This document shows positions 43,744-52,228 of a DNA stretch of 64,000 nt, piece after piece. The notes below the pieces were generated by a model that saw nothing but the letters and a program-made list of their open reading frames with translations, was not told where the DNA came from and did not search any database. Source of the DNA: Lachnospiraceae bacterium (lineage in GTDB: Bacteria > Bacillota > Clostridia > Lachnospirales > Lachnospiraceae); NCBI GenBank assembly GCA_017556805.1, contig JAFYMC010000018.1:1-64000 (forward strand), given 5' to 3'. Each line of letters opens with the position of its first letter. Within the stretch, counting starts at the first letter, position 1. The translations under genes were made by a program, and so were the position numbers.

Positions 43744-44190
43744 CTAATAAATAACATCCTTATCAAGTTCAAACTCATAATTCAGCCAAACCGTTTCGTC
43801 GATTCTCTCCACTTCGGTTCCACCGTTCGGCATCCCTTCTCCGAAAAAGTGTATCTCCGTTTTTCCGTCCACGGCACAAACCGTTACATTGAGGGTACGA
43901 TTTTTATCCTCACCATAGGTTTTATGAATCTCAAGCACCACGGTATTTACCTTTTCGCGCCACTCTGCCAGGATTTCCTGACTTTTCTGCTGTGCCTTTT
44001 GGGAGGCACCGAATTCCGACCGCGCACTCCAGGTAATGACCGGATCCGCTAATCTTCCATCCCCCGATTTTGCTATGCCCACACGATATGCCATGGTATT
44101 GTACTTATAAATCTCGATTCCGCCGAATATCAACAACAAACAAACTACGATTGCTACGCCTACAATGATGACTTTCTTTTTGTTCTTCAT
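43744..44190 (-). CDS. Small exported protein of the ABC cluster
   Basis: The 148-residue protein has a basic start and a membrane segment (about 7-27), followed by an extracytoplasmic domain with KSGDGRLADPVITWSARSEF and TLNVTVCAVDGKTEIHFFGE. No lipobox is evident. AAAGGAGGATGCGGT precedes the ATG. Function unknown; its position suggests an accessory part of the transporter. Confidence 0.6.
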   Translation of the reverse strand: MKNKKKVIIVGVAIVVCLLLIFGGIEIYKYNTMAYRVGIAKSGDGRLADPVITWSARSEFGASQKAQQKSQEILAEWREKVNTVVLEIHKTYGEDKNRTLNVTVCAVDGKTEIHFFGEGMPNGGTEVERIDETVWLNYEFELDKDVIY

Positions 44191-44223
44191 ACCGCATCCT
44201 CCTTTTGTCCTACGTCCCTTCGG

Positions 44224-45222
44224 TTACTGCTTCGAAATAATCCGGATTCGTCCGTATTCTGCCTTAAGCTCATATTCCGGATTCCACTTCGGATTCCTTA
44301 ACACACGCTTTTCTTCCAAATATACTTCGCCCTGATAGAGCGTTTCTCCCCGTTCTCCCACATACACACTGTAGCGAATGAAATCCTCTTCCAAAATGCT
44401 AGAAAATTCAGCAATATAAATCCGGTCCCCATCCACATAAACATCCGCATCATGAAAAACCGTTCCCTGCTTCGTTACGGATTCGCTGCCTCTATACTCC
44501 CGAATAACGCCCCTGTCGTTTATTTCGTAGGCGTACAGCATCCGTTCCGGCTCTTTTACGTGAAATACCGCCAGCCGGCTTTTGTCCTGCGTGTTGATTC
44601 GAAGGGTAACCTGACCTCCGTCGATGCTGCAACCCCAATTACCGATTTTTCCTACACCTTCCCATAGTACCGACTTCTTCATCGTGGCTGTTTCTGTATC
44701 GTACAAAAACACCACTACATTTTCTTCCTGTGTTCCGATTAAGGCAACTATGTTCTCTTCGGAAACCGCAACCACTCCTCTTCCCCGGAAGCCCGTCAGT
44801 AACGTATCCATCGGATACCGATATTCCGTTTTTCCGTCCGGACTGAATACGTATTCCGTTTCCGCATTTTCCCAATAAGAGTAATTTCTGTATAGCCATT
44901 GATACAGTTCCATACTTCCGCATTCTTCCGTATCAAACACCTCAGTTGCAGTTGCCTGCCCTTCCATAAAAGTAACACTCTGCACCCGTTTTCCGAGCAT
45001 TGTGTCATAGGAATTGATAAAGGCGTTACCATAGGTTCTGTGATGTACCGAAAACGCCGTCTCTACGGTAAATCCATCTAGGACACTGCTGTCACCCTCT
45101 CCAATCACTTTCACTGTCTTTGGTGTCTTCTCCATCCCGAAAAGCAAAAGCACTATGCCGCCTGCCGTAAGCAATGTAAGGACTAAAAACGTTCCTAACG
45201 CTATGGTTACGTTTCGTTTCAT
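44224..45222 (-). CDS. Exported protein of the ABC cluster (paralogue of 40183)
   Basis: The 332-residue protein has one N-terminal membrane segment (about 7-29) and a beta-rich extracytoplasmic domain (VKVIGEGDSSVLDGFTVETA, VGKIGNWGCSIDGGQVTLRI, ETLYQGEVYLEEKRVLRNPK). The layout and the C-terminal end resemble the protein at 40183. It overlaps the upstream permease gene by 4 bases. Confidence 0.65.
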   Translation of the reverse strand: MKRNVTIALGTFLVLTLLTAGGIVLLLFGMEKTPKTVKVIGEGDSSVLDGFTVETAFSVHHRTYGNAFINSYDTMLGKRVQSVTFMEGQATATEVFDTEECGSMELYQWLYRNYSYWENAETEYVFSPDGKTEYRYPMDTLLTGFRGRGVVAVSEENIVALIGTQEENVVVFLYDTETATMKKSVLWEGVGKIGNWGCSIDGGQVTLRINTQDKSRLAVFHVKEPERMLYAYEINDRGVIREYRGSESVTKQGTVFHDADVYVDGDRIYIAEFSSILEEDFIRYSVYVGERGETLYQGEVYLEEKRVLRNPKWNPEYELKAEYGRIRIISKQ

Positions 45223-45992
45223 CCTTTGGCACCTCCGTTCCCATCCGCTTCTCCGTTTGATTCGCCTTCAAGGTACAGGATTCTCCCTGTTATAAGTGAG
45301 TACAACGCTACAAAGGCCGAACCCGCTCCGAGCACAGCTAAACTTATCATATCCGGTATTCCGGAAAGCGCAAGAAAGAGCAACACCAGTCCTACCGGAA
45401 ACACACTCCTTATCCATGAATTATGGCGAACCACAGTCCCTACCCACACAGAACTTTGTGCCAGCATCATCACACACACAATCAACAGCAACGCTGCCCA
45501 CGGATTCATCACCGGATAGCATACATACAAATGGCGAAAACGGTAAAACACCGGATACAACTCCGCGATTCCGAAGCCATCTCCCGGATACAGCAGCCGG
45601 TCCGCAAATAGCAACAGAAAAACGCTGATAAAATGCACCAAAAAGGAAGCAACGGTTACAAGCACCGAATACCAGAACCGGACATTCCAAACCGTACGAA
45701 TCTCCAACAACAACCGCTCCATTGCCAGCCGGTTTTTCTCCTGTTTTGCATACGCAATCGCTAAAATCACTTGTGAGCCAAGCACCGTGATCAAAAAAGA
45801 TACATACAAAGGAATCCCCTGCAACTGTTCAAAAAAAGTCAGATCTGCCCCGTAGGTTTTAAACCTTACCTTCGCCTGTACCGAATACCAGACAACAGTT
45901 CCTGCGAGAACCGTCACATACAGTACAAGCAGGCGGATTAACGTATACTGTATCTGAACGCTCCAAAACGCCAGTTTATTTCTCCTTTCCAT
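45219..45992 (-). CDS. ABC transporter membrane protein (paralogue of 42933)
   Basis: The 257-residue protein has six membrane segments and shares the blocks AFWSVQIQYTLIRLLVLYV, SQVILAIAYAKQEKNRLAME and LYPVFYRFRHLYVCYPVM with the protein at 42933. It is the first structural gene after the GntR regulator (9-base gap). A Gly/Asn-rich basic tail ends the protein. Confidence 0.75.
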   Translation of the reverse strand: MERRNKLAFWSVQIQYTLIRLLVLYVTVLAGTVVWYSVQAKVRFKTYGADLTFFEQLQGIPLYVSFLITVLGSQVILAIAYAKQEKNRLAMERLLLEIRTVWNVRFWYSVLVTVASFLVHFISVFLLLFADRLLYPGDGFGIAELYPVFYRFRHLYVCYPVMNPWAALLLIVCVMMLAQSSVWVGTVVRHNSWIRSVFPVGLVLLFLALSGIPDMISLAVLGAGSAFVALYSLITGRILYLEGESNGEADGNGGAKG

Positions 45993-46001
45993 ACTCCCTC
46001 C

Positions 46002-46373
46002 TTACCAATTCTCCCGTACCAACGCTACGGCCTCTTCTGCGGTAAGCCCCATCTTCTTTACTTCCTCGATATACTTTTCCGCTTCCACTGTCAACAGTTC
46101 CTTTCGGTATTTATCCACCAGACTTTCATTAAACTGCAACAAGCTCTTGGAACCGGCAAAAGAAACCAGAATCCCTTCCTCCTCCATCAGGCGGTATGCT
46201 TTCTGGATGGTGTTTGGATTTACCTCCAACACAGCAGACAACACTCGTCTGGAAGGCAGTTCGTCTCCGTCCCGTACTTGCCGGTTTACCATCTTGATTT
46301 TCACAAACCGGACGATTTGCATATAAATGGGACTCTCTTCATTCAGTTTTAATTCCGAAAAATCCACTACCAT
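46002..46373 (-). CDS. GntR family regulator, YtrA type
   Basis: The 123-residue protein has a winged helix-turn-helix: SPIYMQIVRFVKIKMVNRQV, GDELPSRRVLSAVLEVNPNT, IQKAYRLMEEEGILVSFAGS, then a short helical tail (KYIEEVKKMGLTAEEAVAL) typical of the YtrA subfamily, which lacks a large effector domain. Such regulators repress adjacent ABC transporter operons and themselves. Start choice is between the ATG at 46371-46373 and a GTG three codons upstream; AGGTGAG favours the ATG. Confidence 0.9.
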   Translation of the reverse strand: MVVDFSELKLNEESPIYMQIVRFVKIKMVNRQVRDGDELPSRRVLSAVLEVNPNTIQKAYRLMEEEGILVSFAGSKSLLQFNESLVDKYRKELLTVEAEKYIEEVKKMGLTAEEAVALVRENW

Positions 46374-46457
46374 GGGACTCACCTGCCTTTCCTTTCAATT
46401 TTCTTTACACTTCCGTCTATTCTTTCTCTACCCATCTTCCAAACCGTATCACTCGTA

Positions 46458-46496
46458 TAATACAGTTTACAACCGTATTATAGCAATAATACAGTT
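46458..46496 (-). promoter_or_regulatory. Three half-site operator for the GntR regulator
   Basis: The half-site AACYGTATTA occurs three times in alternating orientation: 46458-46467, 46471-46480 and 46487-46496. Neighbouring pairs form inverted repeats. Two of the three overlap the -10 box and spacer of the promoter, which fits autorepression of the operon. Confidence 0.7.
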
Positions 46497-46505
46497 ACGT
46501 GTCAA
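46477..46505 (-). promoter_or_regulatory. Consensus sigma-A promoter of the GntR-ABC operon
   Basis: On the minus strand TTGACA (46500-46505) and TATAAT (46477-46482) are separated by 17 bases: a perfect consensus promoter, which fits control mainly by repression. Confidence 0.85.
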
Positions 46506-46532
46506 CTACTTTATGTAATGTTCCAAACACAC

Positions 46533-46564
46533 AAGAAAGGCTACGCTTCTGCGTAGCCTTTCTT
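46533..46564. terminator. Bidirectional-looking terminator after the aldo/keto reductase gene
   Basis: A 14-bp perfect stem (46533-46546 with 46551-46564) and a TTCT loop with A-rich and T-rich arms. It ends the 46599-50014 unit before the ABC operon promoter. Confidence 0.8.
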
Positions 46565-46598
46565 ACACTATTTCATAATCATATGCTTACGAGATATC

Positions 46599-47519
46599 CT
46601 ACGGCAAAATATGCCCTGCCGCCAAATACAGCCGATACCATTCTTCCCTGGAAAGTGTTATCTTACAAGCATTGATAATCTCCTTCAACCGTACTTCGCT
46701 GGCCGTTCCGGTTACTACCTGCATGCCTGCAGGATGGCGCAAAATCCACGCCGTTGCTATGGCGGTCTTGCTCACCTCATACTTCTCTGCCAAGCCCTGC
46801 AACTCCTTGTTTAATTCCGGATATTTCTCACTATCAATAAAGCATCCCTGCCAGTTCGGCATCTGATACGGCGACCAAGCCTGAATGGTCATGTCATTTA
46901 GTCTGGAATAATCCAATACACTGCCGTCCCGGTCCGGTGCTCCGTCGGAGGTCATATTTACCTCAAATCCGTTTGCCACCATGTTAGAAACCGGAATACT
47001 AAACTGTAACTGATTGGCCACCAGCGGCTGCTTTACATACCGCTTTAACAGTTCAATCTGCATCGGCTTGTGATTCGATACGCCGAAGTGTCGCACCTTT
47101 CCTTTTGAAGAAAGCTCCTCAAATGCTTCCGCCACCTCATCCGGCTCTACAAGTGCATCCGAACGGTGAATCAGAAGTGCATCCAGATACTCCGTCTGAA
47201 GTCGTTTTAAGCTCCCGTCTACCGCCGCAATGATATGCGCCTTCGACGAATCAAAGAAACCGTTTCGGATACCGCACTTGGACTGTAAAAACAATTCCTC
47301 ACGCTTAACGAAGGTACTGTTTGCCAGTGCCTCGCCGAAAATCGCCTCACTCTGACCGCCGCCGTAAATGTCCGCATGGTCAAAAAAGTACGCTCCCTGC
47401 TCTACCGCCGTTTGCAGAAACCGTTCCATCTCCTCACGGCTTTTCCCCGCAAGCCGCATACAGCCTACAACAATAGCAGGCACCTGTTTCCCTGTTGTTC
47501 CGAATGCAATCTCCTTCAT
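46599..47519 (-). CDS. Aldo/keto reductase
   Basis: The 306-residue protein is an NAD(P)H-dependent oxidoreductase of the aldo/keto reductase fold (YdhF-like). Visible parts are GCMRLAGKS near the start, FFDHADIYGGGQSEAIFGEAL (catalytic Asp and Tyr), FLQSKCGIR (Lys), LLIHRSD (His), VRHFGVSNHKPMQIELL and VVTGTASEVRLKEI (cofactor). It lies downstream of the GH94 gene behind a hairpin; the substrate is unknown. Confidence 0.92.
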   Translation of the reverse strand: MKEIAFGTTGKQVPAIVVGCMRLAGKSREEMERFLQTAVEQGAYFFDHADIYGGGQSEAIFGEALANSTFVKREELFLQSKCGIRNGFFDSSKAHIIAAVDGSLKRLQTEYLDALLIHRSDALVEPDEVAEAFEELSSKGKVRHFGVSNHKPMQIELLKRYVKQPLVANQLQFSIPVSNMVANGFEVNMTSDGAPDRDGSVLDYSRLNDMTIQAWSPYQMPNWQGCFIDSEKYPELNKELQGLAEKYEVSKTAIATAWILRHPAGMQVVTGTASEVRLKEIINACKITLSREEWYRLYLAAGHILP

Positions 47520-47540
47520 AGACCTTCTCCTTTCTTATCC

Positions 47541-47590
47541 TAAGAAGGCTGCCGCAGAAGTGAATCTCTCACTCTTGCGACAGCCCTTAT
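47541..47590 (-). terminator. Terminator after the GH94 gene
   Basis: A long imperfect hairpin (arms AAGGCTGCCGCAGAAGTGA and its partner ending AGCCCTT at 47588), with the minus strand continuing TTCTTAGG. It separates the GH94 gene from the aldo/keto reductase gene. Confidence 0.65.
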
Positions 47591-47617
47591 CCTTCGGCTT
47601 AAACTATATTGTCCGTT

Positions 47618-50014
47618 TTACCCCATCACAACCACAATGTCATTGACATCCGCAAGCTTTGCAGCCGGAACATAGTTACCGGAAAGTGCTTCCCCGTTTA
47701 AGGTGAGCTTTACCACGCCGCTTTCCACATGCGCGGAGTTGTCGATGGTGATATTAAGCTTCTTACCGCGGAACATCTTCTCAATCTTAAAACCATCCCA
47801 TGCGGACGGAATGGACGGAGCAATCTCAAGTCCGTCAAAGTCCGGACGCATACCGCAGATACCTTCCACGCAGCCGACCATAACGGTGGATGCGGTACCG
47901 GTAAGCCAGTGTACATGGGAACGTCCTTCGTACGGGGAAGCCTTACTTTCGGTGAACTGGCCATGTACATACGGCTCGGACACTCGAATCTCTGCCTTGT
48001 CGTTCATGGCAATCGGAGAGGTCTCCATAAAGTACTGGAATGCACGGTTTCCGTGACCAAGCAAGGATTCTGCAAGGATCAGCCAACCCTGGGACTGTGA
48101 GAAGATACCACCGTTCTCCTTAACGTCAAGGTTGAATACTTTCATAAGCGCACCGTCAAAGTAGTGCTTCTTATACGGCGGCTCCAAAAGCTTCGCACCG
48201 TACGGTGTATTTAAAATATTGTAAACGCTGTTCATAGCGGTCTCCGCACGCTCACCGGATGCAAACTTGGAAATAACACTCCAGCTCTGCGGATTCAACC
48301 ACATATTTGCCTCCGGATCCTTCTTGGCACCAACAATCACGCCGTTATCGCGGATACCGCGGATAAAGCGGTCCTCATCCCAACACTTCTCTAAGGAAGC
48401 GGAAAGCTTAGCCTGTACCTCGTCAAGGTATGCCACATAGGCAGTGTCGCCCTTGTACTGTGCCATCTTACGAAGCTCGGTCATTGCATAGTACAGCTGG
48501 AATGCCACGAAGGTGGACTCACCCTTTGCACCGAGACGTAAGCAGTCGTTCCAGTCTGCATGCAGACCAGCCGGCATATCGTGGTCACCGAGACGCTCCA
48601 TGGAGAACTTGATGGCTCTCTTTAAGTGCTCGTAAACCGTATCCTCGCCGCCGTTTGCATAAACAATCACCTCGTCAAGGAATGCCACATTACCGCTCTC
48701 ACCGATGTACTTTACAACCGTCGGGAACAACCAGAGGGCATCATCCGCACGATAGGACGGATGTCCGGTTTCCTTTACGTACTCCGGATCGTCCGGGGTA
48801 TTTTCAAAGCCCGCCTTGTGGTCAAACTTAACCAGCGGAAGTCCGCCGCCGTTGTCCACCTGTGCGGAAAGCATGAAGCGAATCTTCTCTGCCGCCAGCT
48901 CCGGATCCAGGTGGATAATACCCTGAATATCCTGTACGGTATCACGATAGCCGTAACCGTTTCTGAGACCGCAGTAAATCAGAGACGCTGCTCTGGACCA
49001 GATAAAGGTAATGAAGCACTGATATGCGTTCCAAACGTTAAGCATGTTGTTGAACTCGTTGGACGGAGTCTCCACCTTAAAGTTAGAGAGCTGACCGTGC
49101 CAGTAATTCTTTAACTGAGAAACTTCCTCGTCTACCTTACCGGTCTTCTTATATTCCGCCATAATCTCGGTTGCTTCCGCATTGTTCTTACGGCCCAGAA
49201 GGTAAATCAGCTCCTTGGTCTCGCCCGGCTTTAATACAAAATCGGACTGGAGTGCGCCACAGCAATTGCTACAGTAGTTTAATTCATTGTCACACTTACC
49301 GCGCTCTACCGCAATCGGGTTGGAATAGGTTCTGTACGGTCCGATAAAGCTGCTTAAGCCGCCGTTATATGCGGAAACCTCCGCTCCTACCAAACCGAAG
49401 AAGCGCTCCATATGATTGGAACCGGTCTCGTCGCATCCATTATGCTCGTTGATGTGCTGTACAATCTTATCCCCCTCAAAGCTGGTACGGGTAATAAACA
49501 GGGTGTACTGAAGATTTACCTGATCCTGCTCGTAATTGCACTCATTGGTAAACTCCACAAAACCGAAGGAAGAAAGATTTCTGTCCTTGTCACTGTTATT
49601 GGTAATCTTCGTACGCCATACCTCATAGGTCTTACCGTACGGAACGTAGTAAGTCGTCTCGGACTTGATATCTAAGTACTCGGCGGAAATCACCGTATAA
49701 GCGGTACCGTGACGGCACTCACTCTTGTAGGTATCAAGCGGCTTGCCTACCGGCTGCCAGGAAGCGGACCAGTAATCCTTCGCATCGTTATCACGAATGT
49801 AAATATATCTTCCCGGAAGTGCCATATCGGAATTGAACCGATAACGGGTAATACGTCCGTTTGCGCCGGACTTTACAAAACTGTAGCCAGCCGCATTATT
49901 GGAAATAATAGCGCCGTACTCCGGATCTCCCAAATAGTTGGCCCAAGGCGCCGGGGTATCCGGTCGCGTAATCACGTACTCTTTGTTTTCCAAATCAAAA
50001 TAACCGTACTGCAT
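47618..50014 (-). CDS. GH94 phosphorylase, cellobiose phosphorylase type
   Basis: GH94 enzymes reversibly phosphorolyse beta-linked disaccharides; cellobiose phosphorylase yields glucose 1-phosphate and glucose. The 798-residue protein has the N-terminal beta-sandwich (MQYGYFDLENKEYVITRPDT, GGYS-like NAAGYSFVK), the linker, and the alpha/alpha-six barrel with GLRNGYGYRDTVQDIQGIIH (phosphate-side Arg and Asp), then HADWNDCLRLGAKGES with the catalytic Asp, and HVHWLTGTASTVMVG (phosphate-binding His/Thr-Ser). The length fits cellobiose phosphorylase (about 800-820). It is cytoplasmic: no signal peptide. A divergent AraC regulator probably controls it. A related GH94 specificity (laminaribiose, chitobiose) cannot be excluded. 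Confidence 0.9.
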   Translation of the reverse strand: MQYGYFDLENKEYVITRPDTPAPWANYLGDPEYGAIISNNAAGYSFVKSGANGRITRYRFNSDMALPGRYIYIRDNDAKDYWSASWQPVGKPLDTYKSECRHGTAYTVISAEYLDIKSETTYYVPYGKTYEVWRTKITNNSDKDRNLSSFGFVEFTNECNYEQDQVNLQYTLFITRTSFEGDKIVQHINEHNGCDETGSNHMERFFGLVGAEVSAYNGGLSSFIGPYRTYSNPIAVERGKCDNELNYCSNCCGALQSDFVLKPGETKELIYLLGRKNNAEATEIMAEYKKTGKVDEEVSQLKNYWHGQLSNFKVETPSNEFNNMLNVWNAYQCFITFIWSRAASLIYCGLRNGYGYRDTVQDIQGIIHLDPELAAEKIRFMLSAQVDNGGGLPLVKFDHKAGFENTPDDPEYVKETGHPSYRADDALWLFPTVVKYIGESGNVAFLDEVIVYANGGEDTVYEHLKRAIKFSMERLGDHDMPAGLHADWNDCLRLGAKGESTFVAFQLYYAMTELRKMAQYKGDTAYVAYLDEVQAKLSASLEKCWDEDRFIRGIRDNGVIVGAKKDPEANMWLNPQSWSVISKFASGERAETAMNSVYNILNTPYGAKLLEPPYKKHYFDGALMKVFNLDVKENGGIFSQSQGWLILAESLLGHGNRAFQYFMETSPIAMNDKAEIRVSEPYVHGQFTESKASPYEGRSHVHWLTGTASTVMVGCVEGICGMRPDFDGLEIAPSIPSAWDGFKIEKMFRGKKLNITIDNSAHVESGVVKLTLNGEALSGNYVPAAKLADVNDIVVVMG

Positions 50015-50084
50015 AAGAATACTCCTTTCAAGTATCTAAATTTTGTAAAAACCTTTCCTCTCACATTCTCAAAAACCTACCTAA

Positions 50085-50113
50085 ATTTTATCACAAATCT
50101 ATCAATTTGTCTA
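50085..50113 (-). promoter_or_regulatory. Promoter of the GH94 gene
   Basis: On the minus strand TAGACA (50108-50113) and TAAAAT (50085-50090) are spaced by 17 bases. Confidence 0.6.
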
Positions 50114-50179
50114 ACTATTTTTCTATGACAAAGAAAGCAAAAAATTGTACAAACCTATTATGAGCGATTCTGTTTCTCA

Positions 50180-50208
50180 TTGACACCCCCGGATAACAGT
50201 GGTACACT
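50180..50208 (+). promoter_or_regulatory. Promoter of the AraC-type regulator
   Basis: TTGACA (50180-50185) and TACACT (50203-50208) are spaced by 17 bases. The two divergent promoters lie about 67 bases apart, room for shared regulation. Confidence 0.65.
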
Positions 50209-50243
50209 TAAGGTACCGAAACGATTATGAAAGGAGGACAGGC

Positions 50244-51080
50244 ATGCAGTTATTCGAGGTTTCCGACATCTTAAACCAACCTTATGAGGTCTATCTTTCC
50301 GATACCAGAGAGTTTCCGCTGCACTGGCATTATTACAGTGAAATTCTGTACATAACGAAGGGCGCCATCCGCATCACCTGCAATGAAAAAAACCATGTAC
50401 TGAACGCCGGAGATTTATGCTATATATACCCTCTCCAGCTTCATCAGGTATCCCAGGTAACCGAATCGGTGGAATACACCGTCGTTAAATTCGACTTCCA
50501 TACCCTGACACTGCCTCCGGCCCATCAGGCAAAGCTGTATGATTATTTCATCCATCGTCCGGCTCCGGAAGACTTTTGTATCCTCATTCCCGGAGAGACC
50601 CTGTCCACCGAACCGATGACCACCTATATGCGACAAATTCTGAACACTTATCAGACGAAGGATAACTTTTATTCCCTACAGATGCAAGCCGACTTGTACA
50701 GCATTCTTATCGAGATTGCAAAGAAATCAAACAAAGAAGTCGGTTCCGCCGCAAGACACCGGGGCGATACCGACTTTACCTTTCATCATATTTTGGAATA
50801 CATCGACACCCATTCCGGCGAATCCTTGGAAATCCAGGATTTAGCCACCATGTGCCACATGAGCTATTCCCACTTTGCCAAGTTGTTCCGGGAGCATTAC
50901 GGCCGATCCTGCAAAGAATACATTACCTATATCCGTCTGGTAAAGGCCCAGGACCTATTGCTTCATACAGACTACGACATCAACTACATTGCCTTGGAGA
51001 CCGGATTCTTTGACTGCAGTCATTTTATCCGGACCTACAAAAAATGGAAGGGAATTACACCAAAGCAGGAGCGAATGTAA
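50244..51080 (+). CDS. AraC family transcriptional regulator
   Basis: The 278-residue protein has an N-terminal cupin-type sensing domain (LHWHYYSEILYITKGAIRIT, LNAGDLCYIYPLQLHQV) and a C-terminal pair of helix-turn-helix motifs (LEIQDLATMCHMSYSHFAKL, then INYIALETGFFDCSHFIRTY) ending in KWKGITPKQ. The cupin type usually binds a sugar. It is divergent from the GH94 gene and probably activates it. The ATG at 50244 follows AAAGGAGG by 6 bases. Confidence 0.93.
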   Translation: MQLFEVSDILNQPYEVYLSDTREFPLHWHYYSEILYITKGAIRITCNEKNHVLNAGDLCYIYPLQLHQVSQVTESVEYTVVKFDFHTLTLPPAHQAKLYDYFIHRPAPEDFCILIPGETLSTEPMTTYMRQILNTYQTKDNFYSLQMQADLYSILIEIAKKSNKEVGSAARHRGDTDFTFHHILEYIDTHSGESLEIQDLATMCHMSYSHFAKLFREHYGRSCKEYITYIRLVKAQDLLLHTDYDINYIALETGFFDCSHFIRTYKKWKGITPKQERM

Positions 51081-51091
51081 ACACGATTCCC

Positions 51092-51165
51092 CTTCCTCCG
51101 AGAGGATGTTTCAAAAAACGCCACAAAAGAACTTTACACGTTTTGGTAAAGTTTCCTCCTCGGAA
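51092..51165. other. Structured spacer between two convergent genes
   Basis: An 8-bp hairpin AACTTTAC/GTAAAGTT (51130-51137 and 51146-51153) sits inside an imperfect outer stem (CTTCCTCCGAGAGGA with TCCTCCTCGGAAG, ending at 51165). No long T-run follows, so it is not a classical terminator; it may act as a two-way end for araC and the DUF1294 gene. Confidence 0.4.
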
Positions 51166-51205
51166 GAATTCGCCAAGCCCGAGCCGGTGCGTTACCGTCT
51201 CACTT

Positions 51206-51475
51206 TTAGAATACAAACAAATATAGGCATATTGCCGCTACGAGTTCCGACACAAAAATTACCGGCACGGTGATATAAAACTTCGGTTTCTTCGTCTTAT
51301 GGCGGAAGAAATGCATCCCGGCCAAGGCTCCGAACACACCGAATACCGCCGCACCGATTAAGGTCGCCTCCGGGATTCTCCACTTTTTGTGGGTTGCTTT
51401 GTATTTATCGATACCGTACATTAAAAATACAATCAGGTTCACCACCAAATATACAAGCAATAACCATTTTCCCAT
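51206..51475 (-). CDS. DUF1294 membrane protein
   Basis: The 89-residue protein has three membrane segments and the DUF1294 pattern: MYGIDKYKATHKKWRIPEAT, GAAVFGVFGALAGMHFFRHK, TKKPKFYITVP. Function unknown; some relatives are fused to cold-shock domains. The ATG at 51473-51475 lies 8 bases after AGGAGG; the first ATG is only 2 bases from it. Confidence 0.85.
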   Translation of the reverse strand: MGKWLLLVYLVVNLIVFLMYGIDKYKATHKKWRIPEATLIGAAVFGVFGALAGMHFFRHKTKKPKFYITVPVIFVSELVAAICLYLFVF

Positions 51476-51609
51476 TATCATTTCCTCCTTTGTATCATAA
51501 AAATCTTAGCATCATTTCTTTATACATGTCTGCTTCTGTTCTGTTACACATTATACCTTATTTACCGGATGTTTTCAACAAAACAAAAGGAGCGACTATT
51601 TTTTTAAAT

Positions 51610-51638
51610 TTGCTTTTTAAAGGATTTTATGATAAAAT
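51610..51638 (+). promoter_or_regulatory. Sigma-A-like promoter of the 51713 gene
   Basis: TTGCTT (51610-51615) and TAAAAT (51633-51638) are spaced by 17 bases. The leader of about 68 bases is AT-rich until the AAAGGAGG site. Confidence 0.55.
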
Positions 51639-51712
51639 AAAGGTAAGTCGATACATCGATATTCTTTGATTCGGCTAACGATGTACGGAATTATTCCGAA
51701 AGGAGGTTTGCC

Positions 51713-52204
51713 ATGCTGTCACCCATCGGAAACAGTTACGGATATTACACATCCAGTCCTTATGCCACCGGACATACCGCGGCTGCAGCTCATACTGCCT
51801 TGATTAACAGCAATCATGACGCCTCCTTAGAAGTACAGGCCGTCAACGATGTGCCTGAGGTCTTTTCCAACGAAGAGACCGAGCGTGTGGAACGCTCTCC
51901 CGAGAGACTGACACAGGACCGTCTGAATGCTTATGAATTGATGACTTCTTTAAATCCGCGAAACGCAGAACACTTAAACGCGCCGCTGGAGTTTATGACC
52001 CGGAAGCCTTTTGATTCGGCAGATGCTTATACCGGCAGACCGAAGCGCTCCATCGATGCAACGGTACAGGATACGGTTATTGACAATCTGAAGCGTCCAA
52101 ATTTCTTTCACAGTTCCAACAGTCGAAGAAACGGTTACGAAGCTCATCTGAATGCTTACAACGCTTATACAAACAACAACAAAGGCTTTTACGCCATGGC
52201 GTAA
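51713..52204 (+). CDS. Unrecognised soluble protein
   Basis: The 163-residue protein has no membrane segment and no motif I recognise. It starts with a Ser/Tyr/Gly-rich stretch (IGNSYGYYTSSPYATG), has an acidic-basic middle (NEETERVERSPERLTQDRLN) and an Asn/Tyr-rich end (HLNAYNAYTNNNKGFYAMA). The reading frame is real: it has a promoter, AAAGGAGGTTTGCC before the ATG, and its last codons and TAA form part of the terminator palindrome. It is single and on the plus strand. Confidence 0.65.
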   Translation: MLSPIGNSYGYYTSSPYATGHTAAAAHTALINSNHDASLEVQAVNDVPEVFSNEETERVERSPERLTQDRLNAYELMTSLNPRNAEHLNAPLEFMTRKPFDSADAYTGRPKRSIDATVQDTVIDNLKRPNFFHSSNSRRNGYEAHLNAYNAYTNNNKGFYAMA

Positions 52205-52225
52205 AAGCCTCTTCTCTTTTTCGGT
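52184..52225 (+). terminator. Terminator overlapping the end of the 51713 gene
   Basis: A 26-base perfect palindrome (52184-52209) contains the last codons and the stop codon, followed by TCTTCTCTTTTTC. A ribosome reaching the stop covers the stem, so translation and termination may be linked. Confidence 0.8.
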
Positions 52226-52228
52226 CCT

